NCBI GenBank assembly: GCA_041875495.1
Contig: CP112982.1
Coordinates: forward strand, 1,488,001-1,552,000
From: Halomonas sp. CH40
Lineage (GTDB): Bacteria > Pseudomonadota > Gammaproteobacteria > Pseudomonadales > Halomonadaceae
DNA length: 64,000 bases
Direction: 5' to 3'
Part shown: piece by piece, positions 9,237 to 18,608 of the stretch
Layout of the letters: the number at the start of each line of letters is the position of its first letter
Numbering within the stretch: the first letter of the stretch is position 1
Position numbers and translations under genes: made by a program
The notes under the pieces: generated by a model
The model's database searches: none
What the model saw: the letters and a program-made list of their open reading frames with translations, nothing else
Told to the model about the DNA's origin: nothing

Positions 9237-11003
9237 TCAGCGCGTACCGGCTGACATCCAGGCTTCCATCATTTCGTCATAGGGAATGGTCTCGCCCTGT
9301 GGCATTTCATTGTCGAGCTTAGCCTTGGGTGAGCCTTCCATATTCAACCAGTACTCAGGGTCGCGCTCTTCGTTGAGGTTCGGCGCATAGGTGTCAAAGA
9401 CGTTGGCACGTGCCAGACGGAACATGGTGTTGTCCATATCGGCTGCCAGATTGTCCAGACCTTCCTGAGCTGTCATATCACCGCTCATGACCGGTGCCAG
9501 ATTCTGCCACCATAGCGGTGCCAGACGCGGATAGTCAGGTACGTTAGTACCCGTTGGCGTCCAGTTGGACTCATTGGGGCTGCGGTAGAATTCCACCAGA
9601 CCACCCAGCTTGGGTGCCATTTCGGTCATCTGCTCAGAGAAGATGTCAGATTCACGAATAGGCGTCAGGCCAGCCATCAGCTTTTCAAGAGAAGTACTCT
9701 TGGCAACCGTAAACTGGGCAAACAGCCAGGCAGCAGTACGGCGGTCTTCAGGCGTGGAATCAAAGAAGGTCCAGCCGCCCACATCCTGATAGCCGACTTT
9801 CATGCCTTCTTCCCAATACGGGCCAGTGGGAGACGGCGCCATGCGCCACAGCGGGTTACCCTCGTCATCGGTAACCGGCAAGGAAGGTTCAGTCATATCC
9901 GCAGTGAAGGCGGTGTACCAGAAGATCTGCTGGGCAATATGGCCCTGCGACGGTACTGGGCCTGCTTCACCAAAGGTCATGCCCTGAGCTTCCGGCGGCG
10001 CGTAGTCGCCCAGCCAGTCAACCGCTTTCTGCATGGCAAACACAGAAGCCGGTGAGTTGGTGGCGCCGCCACGGCTGACGCTGGCGCCGACCGGCTGGCT
10101 ATCTTCATTGACGCGGATACCCCAGTCATCCACCGGGTTGCCTGACGGTACGCCCGGGCTACCCATGCCAGCCATGGAGAGCCAGGAGTCATGGAAGCGC
10201 CAGCCCAGTGACGGGTCACGGCGGCCGTAGTCCATGTGGCCATATACCTTGGTGCCATCGATTTCATCAACGTGGACGCTGAAGAACTCGGCGATATCTT
10301 CGTAAGCCGTCCAGTTGGTCGGTACACCCAGGTCGTAACCGTAAATTTCACGGAACTGTTCCTGGAAATCTTCGCGCTGGAACCAGTCATAGCGGAACCA
10401 GTAGAGGTTGGCGAACTGCTGGGTAGGCAGCTGGAAAAGACTACCATCCGGGCCGGTACCGTACTGCAGGCCGATAAAGTCATCCAGGTCGAGTGTTGGC
10501 AGGGTGTAGTCCGCCCACTCGTTTTCCATGGCATTGCTCAGGTTGATGGTGGTGCCATAGCGGATATGCGTGCCGATGGCATCGGTATCGTTGACAAAAC
10601 CGTCATAGATGCTGTTACCCGACTGCATCTGGTTCTGCATGGTATCAACCACATCGCCTTCGCCGATGATGTTATGAGTGATGTTGATACCGGTCAGCTC
10701 GCTAAAGGCTTCAGCCAACACTTCACTTTCATAGACGTGAGTGGTAAGACCTTCAGCGACAGTCTGAATCTCCATGTCGCGGAAAGGCTCAGCGGCTTCA
10801 GCAAACCACACAAGCTCCTCGATCTGTTCTTCGCGGGTAAGGGTCGAGTTCTGGAAATGCTCGTCAACCAGGCGCTCCGCAATGGCACGGGCATCGTGGT
10901 CGTCAGCGGAGAGAGAACCGGAAGCCAGCATCAGACTCGCCGCCAGTGTGGTGAGTTTGAACGGGCTGATGTTGACGTGCTTGTTGAAATTATTGTGTTG
11001 CAT
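9237..11003 (-). CDS. glpV: Glycerol ABC transporter, substrate-binding protein
   Basis: A 588-residue periplasmic binding protein with a cleavable leader: basic start, hydrophobic core KLTTLAASLMLASGSLSA, then mature protein at about DDHDARA. Sequence blocks such as LVWFAEAAEPFRDMEIQ, GINITHNIIGEGDVVD and the C-terminal WLNMEGSPKAKLDNEMPQ are those of the large extracellular solute-binding proteins that accompany DUF2160 and GlpSTPQ. The closest characterised case is the Rhizobium leguminosarum GlpSTPQUV glycerol importer (established knowledge). It ends the ABC operon and is separated from glpU by about 180 bp, which may hold an internal promoter to give excess binding protein. Confidence 0.85.
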   Translation of the reverse strand: MQHNNFNKHVNISPFKLTTLAASLMLASGSLSADDHDARAIAERLVDEHFQNSTLTREEQIEELVWFAEAAEPFRDMEIQTVAEGLTTHVYESEVLAEAFSELTGINITHNIIGEGDVVDTMQNQMQSGNSIYDGFVNDTDAIGTHIRYGTTINLSNAMENEWADYTLPTLDLDDFIGLQYGTGPDGSLFQLPTQQFANLYWFRYDWFQREDFQEQFREIYGYDLGVPTNWTAYEDIAEFFSVHVDEIDGTKVYGHMDYGRRDPSLGWRFHDSWLSMAGMGSPGVPSGNPVDDWGIRVNEDSQPVGASVSRGGATNSPASVFAMQKAVDWLGDYAPPEAQGMTFGEAGPVPSQGHIAQQIFWYTAFTADMTEPSLPVTDDEGNPLWRMAPSPTGPYWEEGMKVGYQDVGGWTFFDSTPEDRRTAAWLFAQFTVAKSTSLEKLMAGLTPIRESDIFSEQMTEMAPKLGGLVEFYRSPNESNWTPTGTNVPDYPRLAPLWWQNLAPVMSGDMTAQEGLDNLAADMDNTMFRLARANVFDTYAPNLNEERDPEYWLNMEGSPKAKLDNEMPQGETIPYDEMMEAWMSAGTR

Positions 11004-11183
11004 GATGACCTCGTTTTACGTTGAGGAGTTATCAACCAGGCTTTGTAGCAAGACTGGCGTTGGTACTGCTTTCTATCGCTACTTTCTATCGCTACTTTCA
11101 ATAACTACCTGGCATCCTTGCCGTTTGGGTCTTTCCTGAACTTAAGGCTGTTTCAGATGCGGATTGCCAGTTGGCCAAAGGGC

Positions 11184-11456
11184 TTAGCCCCAGCGCATCA
11201 ATATAAGCAGCCATAAAACTGAAATGGCGGATGCCACCAGAAGGGGCAATGTCGTAAAGCCGATAATACCCAGGTGAATAAAGGCCGCTGACAGCAAGCT
11301 GACAAACAGGCGGTCACCTCGGGTGGTTGAAATCGGTAAAAAGCCTTTCCTTTCAACTGTCGGAGAACGCAGTTCCCAGATCGTCATGCCAGCCAGCATG
11401 GCCGCAATCGAAGAAAAGAAAATAGCCGTAGGTAAAGTCCATACCATCCAGGTCAT
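11184..11456 (-). CDS. glpU: Small integral membrane protein of glycerol importer (DUF2160)
   Basis: A 90-residue hydrophobic protein with about three membrane segments (TWMVWTLPTAIFFSSIAAMLAG; LFVSLLSAAFIHLGIIGF; ASAISVLWLLILM). The central charged loop TIWELRSPTVERKGFLP is characteristic of DUF2160, which is found only within glycerol ABC operons. Its role is unclear but its place between glpQ and glpV is conserved, so it is probably an accessory subunit. Confidence 0.82.
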   Translation of the reverse strand: MTWMVWTLPTAIFFSSIAAMLAGMTIWELRSPTVERKGFLPISTTRGDRLFVSLLSAAFIHLGIIGFTTLPLLVASAISVLWLLILMRWG

Positions 11457-11470
11457 GAGATTTCCTCCTC

Positions 11471-12367
11471 TTAGGTGCGGCCCAGGGCAAAGCCCTTGGC
11501 GATATGGTTGCGGACGAAGTACACCACCAGAATGCCGGGGATGATGGTTAGCATACCGGCAGCCGCCAGCGTACCCCAGTCAATCCCTGATGCTGTTGAC
11601 GTACGTGTCATGATCATCCCGATAGGCTGAGCGTCGGTCGACGTCAGCGTACGGGCCAGCAGTAGCTCCACCCAGGAGAACATGAACAGGAAGAACAGGA
11701 CGACGCCAATACCCGAGCTGATCATGGGGATAAAGATCTTGACGAAGAACTTGGGAAAGCTGTAGCCGTCGATATACGCCGTTTCGTCAATTTCCTTGGG
11801 TACGCTGCTCATGAAGCCTTCCAGAATCCAGATCGCCAGCGGAATGTTGAATAGGCAGTGGGCCAGGGCCACGGCGATATGGGTGTCAAACAGCCCGACC
11901 GAGTAATAAAGCTGGAAGTAAGGCAGCAGGAAGACCGCCGGCGGCGCCATTAGGTTGGTCAGCAACCAGAAGAACAGGTGCTTGTCACCAATGAACTTGT
12001 AGCGGCTGAACGCATAGGCGGCTGGTAGCGCGACCAGCATGGTGATGATCATGTTCATCACCACGTAGAGAATGGAGTTGACGTACCCCATGTACCAGCT
12101 TGAGTCGGTAAAGATGCCGATGTAGTTGTCAAACGTCAGGTTCTGCGGCCATAGCGTCATCGAACCCAGAATCTCGCTATTGGTCTGCAGCGACATATTG
12201 AGCAGCCAGTAAATCGGCAGCATCAGGAGCACAATATAGGTGCTCAGCAGAATCCGCTTGCGCAGCCGGGAGCGAGAGTTACGCTTGCGCCGCTCGGCGG
12301 CCGGTACCTTGCTGAAAATGGTGTTGTACTTTTCACCCTGCTGGGTGTTTTCAATCTGGTAAGCCAT
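11471..12367 (-). CDS. glpQ: Glycerol ABC transporter permease
   Basis: A 298-residue MalG-like inner-membrane permease. After a polar N-terminus rich in Arg/Lys (KVPAAERRKRNSRSRLRKR) come six predicted helices, and the EAA loop that docks the ATPases is seen at EIDETAYIDGYSFPKFFVKI. It pairs with GlpP to form the channel for glycerol. Its start lies one base after the glpP stop region, fitting tight translational coupling. Confidence 0.88.
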   Translation of the reverse strand: MAYQIENTQQGEKYNTIFSKVPAAERRKRNSRSRLRKRILLSTYIVLLMLPIYWLLNMSLQTNSEILGSMTLWPQNLTFDNYIGIFTDSSWYMGYVNSILYVVMNMIITMLVALPAAYAFSRYKFIGDKHLFFWLLTNLMAPPAVFLLPYFQLYYSVGLFDTHIAVALAHCLFNIPLAIWILEGFMSSVPKEIDETAYIDGYSFPKFFVKIFIPMISSGIGVVLFFLFMFSWVELLLARTLTSTDAQPIGMIMTRTSTASGIDWGTLAAAGMLTIIPGILVVYFVRNHIAKGFALGRT

Positions 12368-12368
12368 C

Positions 12369-13256
12369 TTACGCGCCTCCCTGTGAATTCTTGTCTTTCT
12401 GCATATGCATGATGGTGGTGTAGAACACCCAGCTCACCAGCAGGATGACGAGGAAGTAGATGATCGAGAAGGCAGCCGAAGGCCCAAGATCCTGTTGGCC
12501 GATGGCCATGGTGGTCAGCGACTGGCTCAGGAAGGTGGTTGAGCTGCCTGGACCACCGCCGGTCAGCACGAAGGGCTCGGCGTAAATCATGAAGGAGTGC
12601 ATGAAGCGCAGCAGTACCGCTATGACCAGGACGTTGGTCAGCTTGGGCAGCTGGATATAGCGGAACACTGCCCACTTGGAAGCGCGGTCAATGCGCGCTG
12701 CCTGATAGTAAGCTTCCGGGATGGAGCGCAAACCGCTGTAGCAAAGCATCGCCACCAGAGGCGTCCAGTGCCACACATCCATCAGGATGATGGTAAACCA
12801 GGCATCACCGGCATTACGGGTAAGGTTGTAGTCAAGGCCGAGCTCGCTCAGGCTCCAGCCCATCAGACCAATGTCATTACGCGTGAAGATCTGCCAGATG
12901 CTGCCAACCACGTTCCATGGGATCAGCAAGGGTAGGGTAATCAGGATTAGCACGGCAGACGCCTGCCAGCCTTTCTTTGGCATCAACAGGGCAATGCCGA
13001 TGCCCAACGGCACCTGAATGGCCAAAATGATCAGTGAAAACGCGACCTGCCGACCAAAGGCCGCATGCAGGGCCGGGTCGTTGAGCATGGTGCGGAACCA
13101 CTCAGTACCGGTAAAGAAACTGGCATTGGGGCCGAGTACATCCTGCACAGAATAGTTCACTACCGTCATCAAGGGAATGATGGCGGAAAATGCCACCAGC
13201 ACCAGCATTGGCAGTACCAGTAGCCAGGCGCGGTTATTTTGGACTTTATTATTCAT
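12369..13256 (-). CDS. glpP: Glycerol ABC transporter permease
   Basis: A 295-residue MalF-like permease with six membrane segments and an EAA-type loop around IPEAYYQAARIDRASKWAVF. It begins at an ATG that overlaps the glpT stop codon by four bases (ATGA), so the two are co-translated. It forms the heterodimeric pore with GlpQ. Confidence 0.88.
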   Translation of the reverse strand: MNNKVQNNRAWLLVLPMLVLVAFSAIIPLMTVVNYSVQDVLGPNASFFTGTEWFRTMLNDPALHAAFGRQVAFSLIILAIQVPLGIGIALLMPKKGWQASAVLILITLPLLIPWNVVGSIWQIFTRNDIGLMGWSLSELGLDYNLTRNAGDAWFTIILMDVWHWTPLVAMLCYSGLRSIPEAYYQAARIDRASKWAVFRYIQLPKLTNVLVIAVLLRFMHSFMIYAEPFVLTGGGPGSSTTFLSQSLTTMAIGQQDLGPSAAFSIIYFLVILLVSWVFYTTIMHMQKDKNSQGGA

Positions 13257-14350
13257 GAGGTAACCTCCACCCGGTATTCGTCAACAAACAGCCCCAGCTG
13301 GTCGGGGTCAAAGGTGAGATAGATATCTTCCCCAAACGCTGGGTGACCTTCGGACAGGCGCGCCTTGAACGTCTGGCCGCCCAGCTCAAAGGTGACGATG
13401 GAATAGGTGCCCAGATCCTGCACCTGACGCATGCGCGCAGGCAGGGCACCATCACGTTTGGCCGCATGCACGGAGACAAACTCGGGGCGAATACCGATTT
13501 TCACATTCGAACTTTCAGTATTGGCAACGGCATCAACAAACTTCTGCGGGACAGGCAGTGCCATATCCGCAAAGATGACCTCACCGGCGCGATAGGTGAC
13601 ATCCATGAAGTTCATGCCGGGGCTGCCGATAAAGTAGCCAACAAAGGTGTGGGCAGGAACTTCAAACAGCTCCTGGGGCGTACCGAACTGGACCACCTGG
13701 CCTTCATACATCACCGCAATCTTGTCGGCAAAGGTGGAGGCTTCGAGCTGATCGTGGGTAACGTAGATCATGGTGATATTGAAGCGCTGGTGAATCTCCT
13801 TCAGCTTGCGGCGCAGCTTCCACTTGAGCTGGGGGTCAATCACCGTCAGCGGCTCATCGAACAGAATTGCCGAGACATCGTCACGCACCAGACCACGGCC
13901 CATGGAAACTTTCTGTTTCTCATCCGCCGTCAGCCCCTTGGCCTTGCGCTTGAGCAGTGGGGTCAACTCCAGGATATCGGCGACTTCCTCGACCTTGGGG
14001 GTGATGCGGTGGTCAGGAATATTGATGTTGCGCAGCGGAAACGCCAGGTTATCAAACACCGTCATGGTGTCGTAGATCACCGGGAACTGGAAAACCTGCG
14101 CAATGTTGCGCTCTTCAGGCGGCAGTTCGTTAACCCGTTGGCCGTCAAACAGCACATCCCCTTCGGAAGGCTCCAGCAGGCCAGAAATAATATTCAGCAG
14201 GGTGGATTTGCCACACCCGGATGGCCCCAGCAGGGCATAGGCGCCGCCCTGGTGCCAGACGTGTTCCATCTTGCGGATGGCATAATCCTCAGGCGACTGC
14301 GGATTAGCGCTGTAAGTATGCGCAAGGGTTTTGAGTACGATCTCAGACAT
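13253..14350 (-). CDS. glpT: Glycerol ABC transporter ATP-binding protein, degenerate signature
   Basis: A 365-residue MalK-type ATPase with a C-terminal TOBE regulatory domain. Walker A is GPSGCGKST, the Q-loop is QVFQFPVIYDT, and Walker B is ILFDEP followed by the H-loop YVTHDQ. The ABC signature that should read LSGGQ is LTADEKQK, so this subunit likely contributes a degenerate composite site while GlpS supplies a canonical one. An upstream in-frame ATG at 14410 lies inside glpS; I prefer 14350 (MSEIVLKTL), which overlaps the glpS end by eight bases and aligns with the family start. It should not be confused with the GlpT antiporter of E. coli. Confidence 0.88.
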   Translation of the reverse strand: MSEIVLKTLAHTYSANPQSPEDYAIRKMEHVWHQGGAYALLGPSGCGKSTLLNIISGLLEPSEGDVLFDGQRVNELPPEERNIAQVFQFPVIYDTMTVFDNLAFPLRNINIPDHRITPKVEEVADILELTPLLKRKAKGLTADEKQKVSMGRGLVRDDVSAILFDEPLTVIDPQLKWKLRRKLKEIHQRFNITMIYVTHDQLEASTFADKIAVMYEGQVVQFGTPQELFEVPAHTFVGYFIGSPGMNFMDVTYRAGEVIFADMALPVPQKFVDAVANTESSNVKIGIRPEFVSVHAAKRDGALPARMRQVQDLGTYSIVTFELGGQTFKARLSEGHPAFGEDIYLTFDPDQLGLFVDEYRVEVTS

Positions 14351-15440
14351 GCTGGCTGCCTCCCCGTGTTTCCGGCGTATGAACGATATTGCCCTGCTGA
14401 TCAAACACAAACAGCTTATGGGTGGGGAAGTAGACCTTGATGCGTTGGTTCACCTCAGGCGTTTGAATGCCCAGCAGGTGAAGCACCAGGGGGAACAGTT
14501 TGTGGCGCACGTGGAGAAAGGTTTCAGAACCGCTGATTTCGGCCACATCAACGGCCACTTCCAGTTCCAGGTCATCCGCCGCATTGGGCTTCAGGCTGAC
14601 GTGGGAGGCGCGCACGCCAAAACGGTATTCACCGGCGGGCAGGTTGCGCAGGCCTTCATCGCAAGGGAAATGAATATCCTTATCAAAGGTGATTTCATTT
14701 TCGGTAAGGTGGCCCGGCACGATATTGATCGGCGGTTCAGAAAACATTTCAGCGCTGAGGATACCGTTGGGCTCGCGGTAGACCTGTTCCGTTGGGCCGT
14801 ATTGCAACAGCTTGCCTTCATGTAGAACAGCCGTGTTACCGCCCAGGGCCAGCGCCTCGTTAGGCTCAGTGGTGGCGTAAACCGCAATGCAGTTCCGCGC
14901 CTTGAAAAGCTCGCGCAACTCGTCGCGCAGGTCTTCGCGCAGCTTGTAGTCCAGGTTGACCAAAGGCTCGTCAAACAGGATCAGATCGGCATCCTTGACC
15001 AGGGCGCGGCCCATGGCGGTGCGCTGCTGCTGGCCACCGGAAAGCTCCAGCGGTAGGCGGTCCAGCAGGTGATCAATCCCCAGCATGGCAGCTGTTTCGC
15101 GCACCCGCTTGTCGATTTCCTGCTTGGAAGCCTTGGCCAGTTTGAGCGGCGAGGCGATGTTGTCATAGACGTTAAGGCTTGGGTAATTGATGAACTGCTG
15201 GTAGACCATGGAAACGTTGCGATGACGCACCGAAACTCCGGTCACGTCCTTGCCATCCATTTTGATCCGCCCACGAGTAGGTGGCTCAAGGCCCGCCATC
15301 AGGCGCATCAGGGTCGTTTTACCCGCCAGTGTTCTCCCCAGCAAGACGTTGAAAGAGCCCGGTTCGAGCTCTAGGTCGATGCCGCTTATATGGGTTTCAC
15401 CACCGACGATATGATCGATGTGCTGCAGGTGTAATGACAT
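14343..15440 (-). CDS. glpS: Glycerol ABC transporter ATP-binding protein, canonical signature
   Basis: A 365-residue ABC ATPase, first gene of the importer operon. Walker A reads GRTLAGKT, an unusual but valid G-x4-GK-T typical of this subfamily; the signature is LSGGQQQR and Walker B LILFDEP. The normal His switch appears replaced: the segment reads [10 protein letters not shown] where MalK-type proteins have THD. A TOBE-like domain follows. Two GlpR-like operators lie upstream, suggesting induction by glycerol-3-phosphate. Confidence 0.88.
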   Translation of the reverse strand: MSLHLQHIDHIVGGETHISGIDLELEPGSFNVLLGRTLAGKTTLMRLMAGLEPPTRGRIKMDGKDVTGVSVRHRNVSMVYQQFINYPSLNVYDNIASPLKLAKASKQEIDKRVRETAAMLGIDHLLDRLPLELSGGQQQRTAMGRALVKDADLILFDEPLVNLDYKLREDLRDELRELFKARNCIAVYATTEPNEALALGGNTAVLHEGKLLQYGPTEQVYREPNGILSAEMFSEPPINIVPGHLTENEITFDKDIHFPCDEGLRNLPAGEYRFGVRASHVSLKPNAADDLELEVAVDVAEISGSETFLHVRHKLFPLVLHLLGIQTPEVNQRIKVYFPTHKLFVFDQQGNIVHTPETRGGSQHV

Positions 15441-15462
15441 GCAAATCTCGCTGACGTCGTTG

Positions 15463-15480
15463 TTGTTCGTTATCGGGTTG
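15463..15480 (-). promoter_or_regulatory. Candidate GlpR operator overlapping the glpS leader
   Basis: TTGTTCGTTATCGGGTTG matches the left arm and centre of the enterobacterial GlpR consensus (TGTTCG-WTAW-CGAACA) with a degenerate right arm. It lies 23-40 bases upstream of the glpS ATG, a place where a repressor would block transcription. Confidence 0.5.
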
Positions 15481-15788
15481 TTAGGTTTTCTGGTGATTGA
15501 ATTTTATGGTTGTTAACCAGAATGGCGTTTTTGTGTTGCTGCTGTGCTGTTTTAGGGGTCGCTTATAAGCTCGAAATGATTTTGTGATCGATTTTTTTCA
15601 TAAACGAAAGCCTAGTTGATCGTAATTGAACCTGCAACACGTTTTTACGCCTGACTGTCACTTTATGAAAACCACTTCTTGGATAACCTTTTTGTTAATT
15701 AACTATTTGATTTAAATAGATAAATATATTTATTTCGAAGCCGGGAGGGCACTTTTAAGAATGGGCTTAGACTATCGTCTTAAGACGA

Positions 15789-15806
15789 ATGTTCGAAATC
15801 AAACAC
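15789..15806. promoter_or_regulatory. Candidate GlpR operator, distal
   Basis: ATGTTCGAAATCAAACAC matches the GlpR consensus in most positions of both arms (TGTTCG ... AAACA). It lies about 350 bases upstream of glpS, in the intergenic stretch shared with the fadE terminator. Paired distal and proximal operators are known in E. coli glp regulons, where looping strengthens repression; that role here is inferred. Confidence 0.45.
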
Positions 15807-15858
15807 CTTAAATTATCGTCAGCAAGTGCGTTTGTAGAAATAACGCCACGATCACGCA

Positions 15859-15885
15859 CAAAAAAGCCCCGGATTTCTCCAGGGC
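15859..15885 (-). terminator. Terminator downstream of fadE
   Basis: On the minus strand GCCCTGG and CCGGGGC form a stem around AGAAAT, followed by a run of six T. It lies about 40 bases after the fadE stop. Confidence 0.8.
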
Positions 15886-15926
15886 CAAAGGTTGATCAAG
15901 TAAAGCGATTGAGCGCTCGCGGCTTC

Positions 15927-18413
15927 CTAGCTGGTCTCAGCCTGGGGTTGAGTCGTCGCGCTTTTGGCCACTTTAGCGTTGTGGTCAATCAGGGTGGACT
16001 TGTCGTTGGCAAAAGCATCATAGGCAAAGTCATCGACGGTCAGCATTTCCAGCACTTCAGCTTCGAAAGTGCGCATGAACTGAGCATCCTCTGCACTGAT
16101 CAAGCCCTTTTCCAGGCCTGCTTCAATCCGCTGTTCAGGGTGCAAGGCGGTTGGCGGCAGCTCGCCCTTGGCATAGGCCTTGTTAACAGTGCGGTAAAGG
16201 GTTTCAGCGCGCTCATAGTCGAGCAGCAAGGCGTTATAGCGGGCCAGCGGGTTGCGCACCTCACCATCCTCACTCCAGGTGTTGCCAAGCAGTTTGCTGC
16301 GCAAGGTGCTATGGGTGGATACCCGCTGGGCAATATCACGCGCCAGATCGTCATGGGGTTTGTTCCAGCGCCGACCCGTGGGCATGACCATGACCTTAAG
16401 CGCCTTGCCAAGCGCACGGTTGGGCAGGTTGTCGAAAAGTTCCACAAACGCCTGCTCAGCACGCTGCAACAGGAAACGGCAGCTGTAATGCAGCAGGGCT
16501 TCTTCACCGTCTACCTTGTCGCTGCTTTGCCACTGCTTGAGTACCATGGACGCCAGGTAAAGATTGGAGAGTACATCCCCAAGGCGCGCCGAGATCATTT
16601 CGCGTTTTTTCAGGGATGACCCCAGGCTGGCCATGGCCGCATCGGCACACAGGCTGAAGCCTGCAGAAAGCCGGGCAATATCCTCGGCATAGGCCTTGGC
16701 TGGTCCATCAAAGGGAACCGCCGGTTTACCCAGCCCCAGCCCTTGGGTAAAGGCGCGGGCGGCATTGCCAAAGATCATGCCTGCATGGCTGAAGAAGGCT
16801 TTATCAAAGGCCTTGACATCATTGGCGTCTTTAGCTGCCAACTCCTCAAGCACATAAGGGTGGCAGCGAATGGCCCCCTGGCCAAAGATCATCAGGTTAC
16901 GGGTCATGATATTGGCGCCTTCCACGGTAATCGCCACCGGGTTGGCACTGTACGCAATACCCAGGTAGTTGCGTGGGCCTAAGGTCACCCCTTTGCCGCC
17001 GTGGACATCCATGGCATCGCTGAGCAGCACACGCTGGAACTCGGTCAGCTGGCTTTTCAGAATTGCCGAGGGCACCGCCGGTTTTTCCCCATGGTCAATC
17101 AGGTTGGCAGTCTGATAAACGGTCGCCGTTGAGATATAGGCCAGTGAGGCAATTCGCGCCAGCGGCTCCTGAACGCCTTCCATTTCCGCCACCGGCACGT
17201 TGAACTGACGGCGAATGCGGGTAAAGCCACCGCTCCAGCCCAGAGCGTAGCGAGCAACGCCGCTGGCACCGGAGGGCAGGGTGATGCAGCGCCCGATGGA
17301 AAGGCATTCCACCAGCATGCGCCAGCCTTCACCAATCATTTCCTTGCCACCGATAATGGTATCCAGCGGTACAAAGACATCCTTGCCCTTGATCGGGCCG
17401 TTCATGAAGGGGCTGCCAATCGGATGGTGACGACGGCCAATTTCCATGCCTTCGGTTTCACGCGGAATCAGCGCCAGGGTAATACCTCGATCTTCTTCTT
17501 CGCTGATCAGCTTGTCCGGGTCAAACAGACGAAACGCCAGGCCAACCACGGTGGCAATCGGTGCCAGAGTGATCCAGCGCTTTTCAAAATTCAGGCGTAC
17601 GCCCAGCACTTCTTTGCCATCCACTATCTGCTTGCAGACGATGCCGGTATCCGGCAGGGAGGTGGCATCCGAGCCTGCACGCGGGCCGGTCAGGCCAAAG
17701 CAGGGGATTTCACGTCCATCGGCCAGGCGCGGCAGATAATGGTTTTTCTGCTCATCCGTACCGTATTTAAGCAGCAGCTCACCTGGGCCGAGGGAGTTAG
17801 GTACGCCGACGGTGACCATCAGGGTTTCATTGAAAGAAAGCTTTTGCAGCACCATGGACTGCGCCTTGGCCGAGAAGCCCAGGCCGCCGTATTCCTTGGG
17901 AATGATCATCCCAAAGAAGCCTTCCTTCTTCAGGTAATCCCAGACTTCCTGAGGCAGGTCGGCGCGTTCACGGGCAATATCCCAGGCGTTGCACAGGCTG
18001 GCAGCCTGGGTGCACTGTTTATCCAGAAAAGCCTGTTCATCATCGCGCAGGCCGTCATCCTTGAAGGCCAGCAAGGTTTCCCACTGGGGCTTGCCGGAAA
18101 ACAGCTCGCCATCCCAGGAAACGCTGCCCGCTTCCAGCGCGGTGCGTTCGGTATCAGAGACCTTGGGCGCGACCTTTTTGAAAATCGCAAAAATCCGTGG
18201 CGTCAGCCACTGGCGGCGCAGGGCGGGCAAACCGGCGATGGCCGTGACAGCGGCACCGATCAGCAAGAGGGTGCCGATGACGGCAGCGTCCAGAACAAGG
18301 CCGGCAACACCGAGCACCACCAGCACCGCGAGGGCGGCTTTGGCACCCGCTTCGCGGCGCATGACCACCAGCAGGCCGACAATTGCCAAGAGGATGAGTA
18401 GTAAAGTGAACAT
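15927..18413 (-). CDS. fadE: Acyl-CoA dehydrogenase, FadE type
   Basis: An 828-residue long-chain acyl-CoA dehydrogenase, the first oxidative step of fatty acid beta-oxidation. It has the FadE-specific N-terminal membrane segments (about residues 1-65), then the N-terminal helical domain (QEVWDYLKKEGFFGMIIPKE), the middle beta-domain (PCFGLTGPRAGSDATSLPDTG) and the flavin-binding C-terminal helices with DVHGGKGVTLGPRNYLG. Length fits E. coli FadE (about 814). It stands between two terminators and is probably monocistronic. No FadR site was sought. Confidence 0.93.
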   Translation of the reverse strand: MFTLLLILLAIVGLLVVMRREAGAKAALAVLVVLGVAGLVLDAAVIGTLLLIGAAVTAIAGLPALRRQWLTPRIFAIFKKVAPKVSDTERTALEAGSVSWDGELFSGKPQWETLLAFKDDGLRDDEQAFLDKQCTQAASLCNAWDIARERADLPQEVWDYLKKEGFFGMIIPKEYGGLGFSAKAQSMVLQKLSFNETLMVTVGVPNSLGPGELLLKYGTDEQKNHYLPRLADGREIPCFGLTGPRAGSDATSLPDTGIVCKQIVDGKEVLGVRLNFEKRWITLAPIATVVGLAFRLFDPDKLISEEEDRGITLALIPRETEGMEIGRRHHPIGSPFMNGPIKGKDVFVPLDTIIGGKEMIGEGWRMLVECLSIGRCITLPSGASGVARYALGWSGGFTRIRRQFNVPVAEMEGVQEPLARIASLAYISTATVYQTANLIDHGEKPAVPSAILKSQLTEFQRVLLSDAMDVHGGKGVTLGPRNYLGIAYSANPVAITVEGANIMTRNLMIFGQGAIRCHPYVLEELAAKDANDVKAFDKAFFSHAGMIFGNAARAFTQGLGLGKPAVPFDGPAKAYAEDIARLSAGFSLCADAAMASLGSSLKKREMISARLGDVLSNLYLASMVLKQWQSSDKVDGEEALLHYSCRFLLQRAEQAFVELFDNLPNRALGKALKVMVMPTGRRWNKPHDDLARDIAQRVSTHSTLRSKLLGNTWSEDGEVRNPLARYNALLLDYERAETLYRTVNKAYAKGELPPTALHPEQRIEAGLEKGLISAEDAQFMRTFEAEVLEMLTVDDFAYDAFANDKSTLIDHNAKVAKSATTQPQAETS

Positions 18414-18545
18414 AGCGCACTCCTGTTATTTGAGTTAGGTAGCGTCAGAGGTCATCGTTAAATGAAAGATTTAAACGCATGTTTGAATATTGGCAGAGGC
18501 CGGGCGACGAACGCAAGTTTTTTGGTGTTTTTTTACCGGCAACAA

Positions 18546-18576
18546 AAAACGCCATGACAGGATGTCATGGCGTTTT
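18546..18576. terminator. Terminator downstream of betA
   Basis: A 14-bp perfect inverted repeat (AAAACGCCATGACA / TGTCATGGCGTTTT) with a 3-nt loop and flanking A/T runs, about 30 bases past the betA stop. It would stop the bet operon from reading into fadE. Confidence 0.85.
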
Positions 18577-18608
18577 GATCGCGATTTTTACCAGAAAGTG
18601 CGTATTTT

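Larger units (their letters stand above)
15441..15926. other. Long AT-rich intergenic region between glpS and fadE
   Basis: No convincing gene. It contains the glpS promoter zone, two candidate GlpR operators and the fadE terminator. Bases 15,560-15,730 are markedly AT-rich, as expected of a strong regulated promoter. Confidence 0.6.

Noticed and set aside
13343..14440. 365-codon plus-strand open frame opposite glpT
   Set aside because: It lies wholly antisense to a clear ABC ATPase gene; GC-rich codon use leaves the opposite strand open. No ribosome site or family features.
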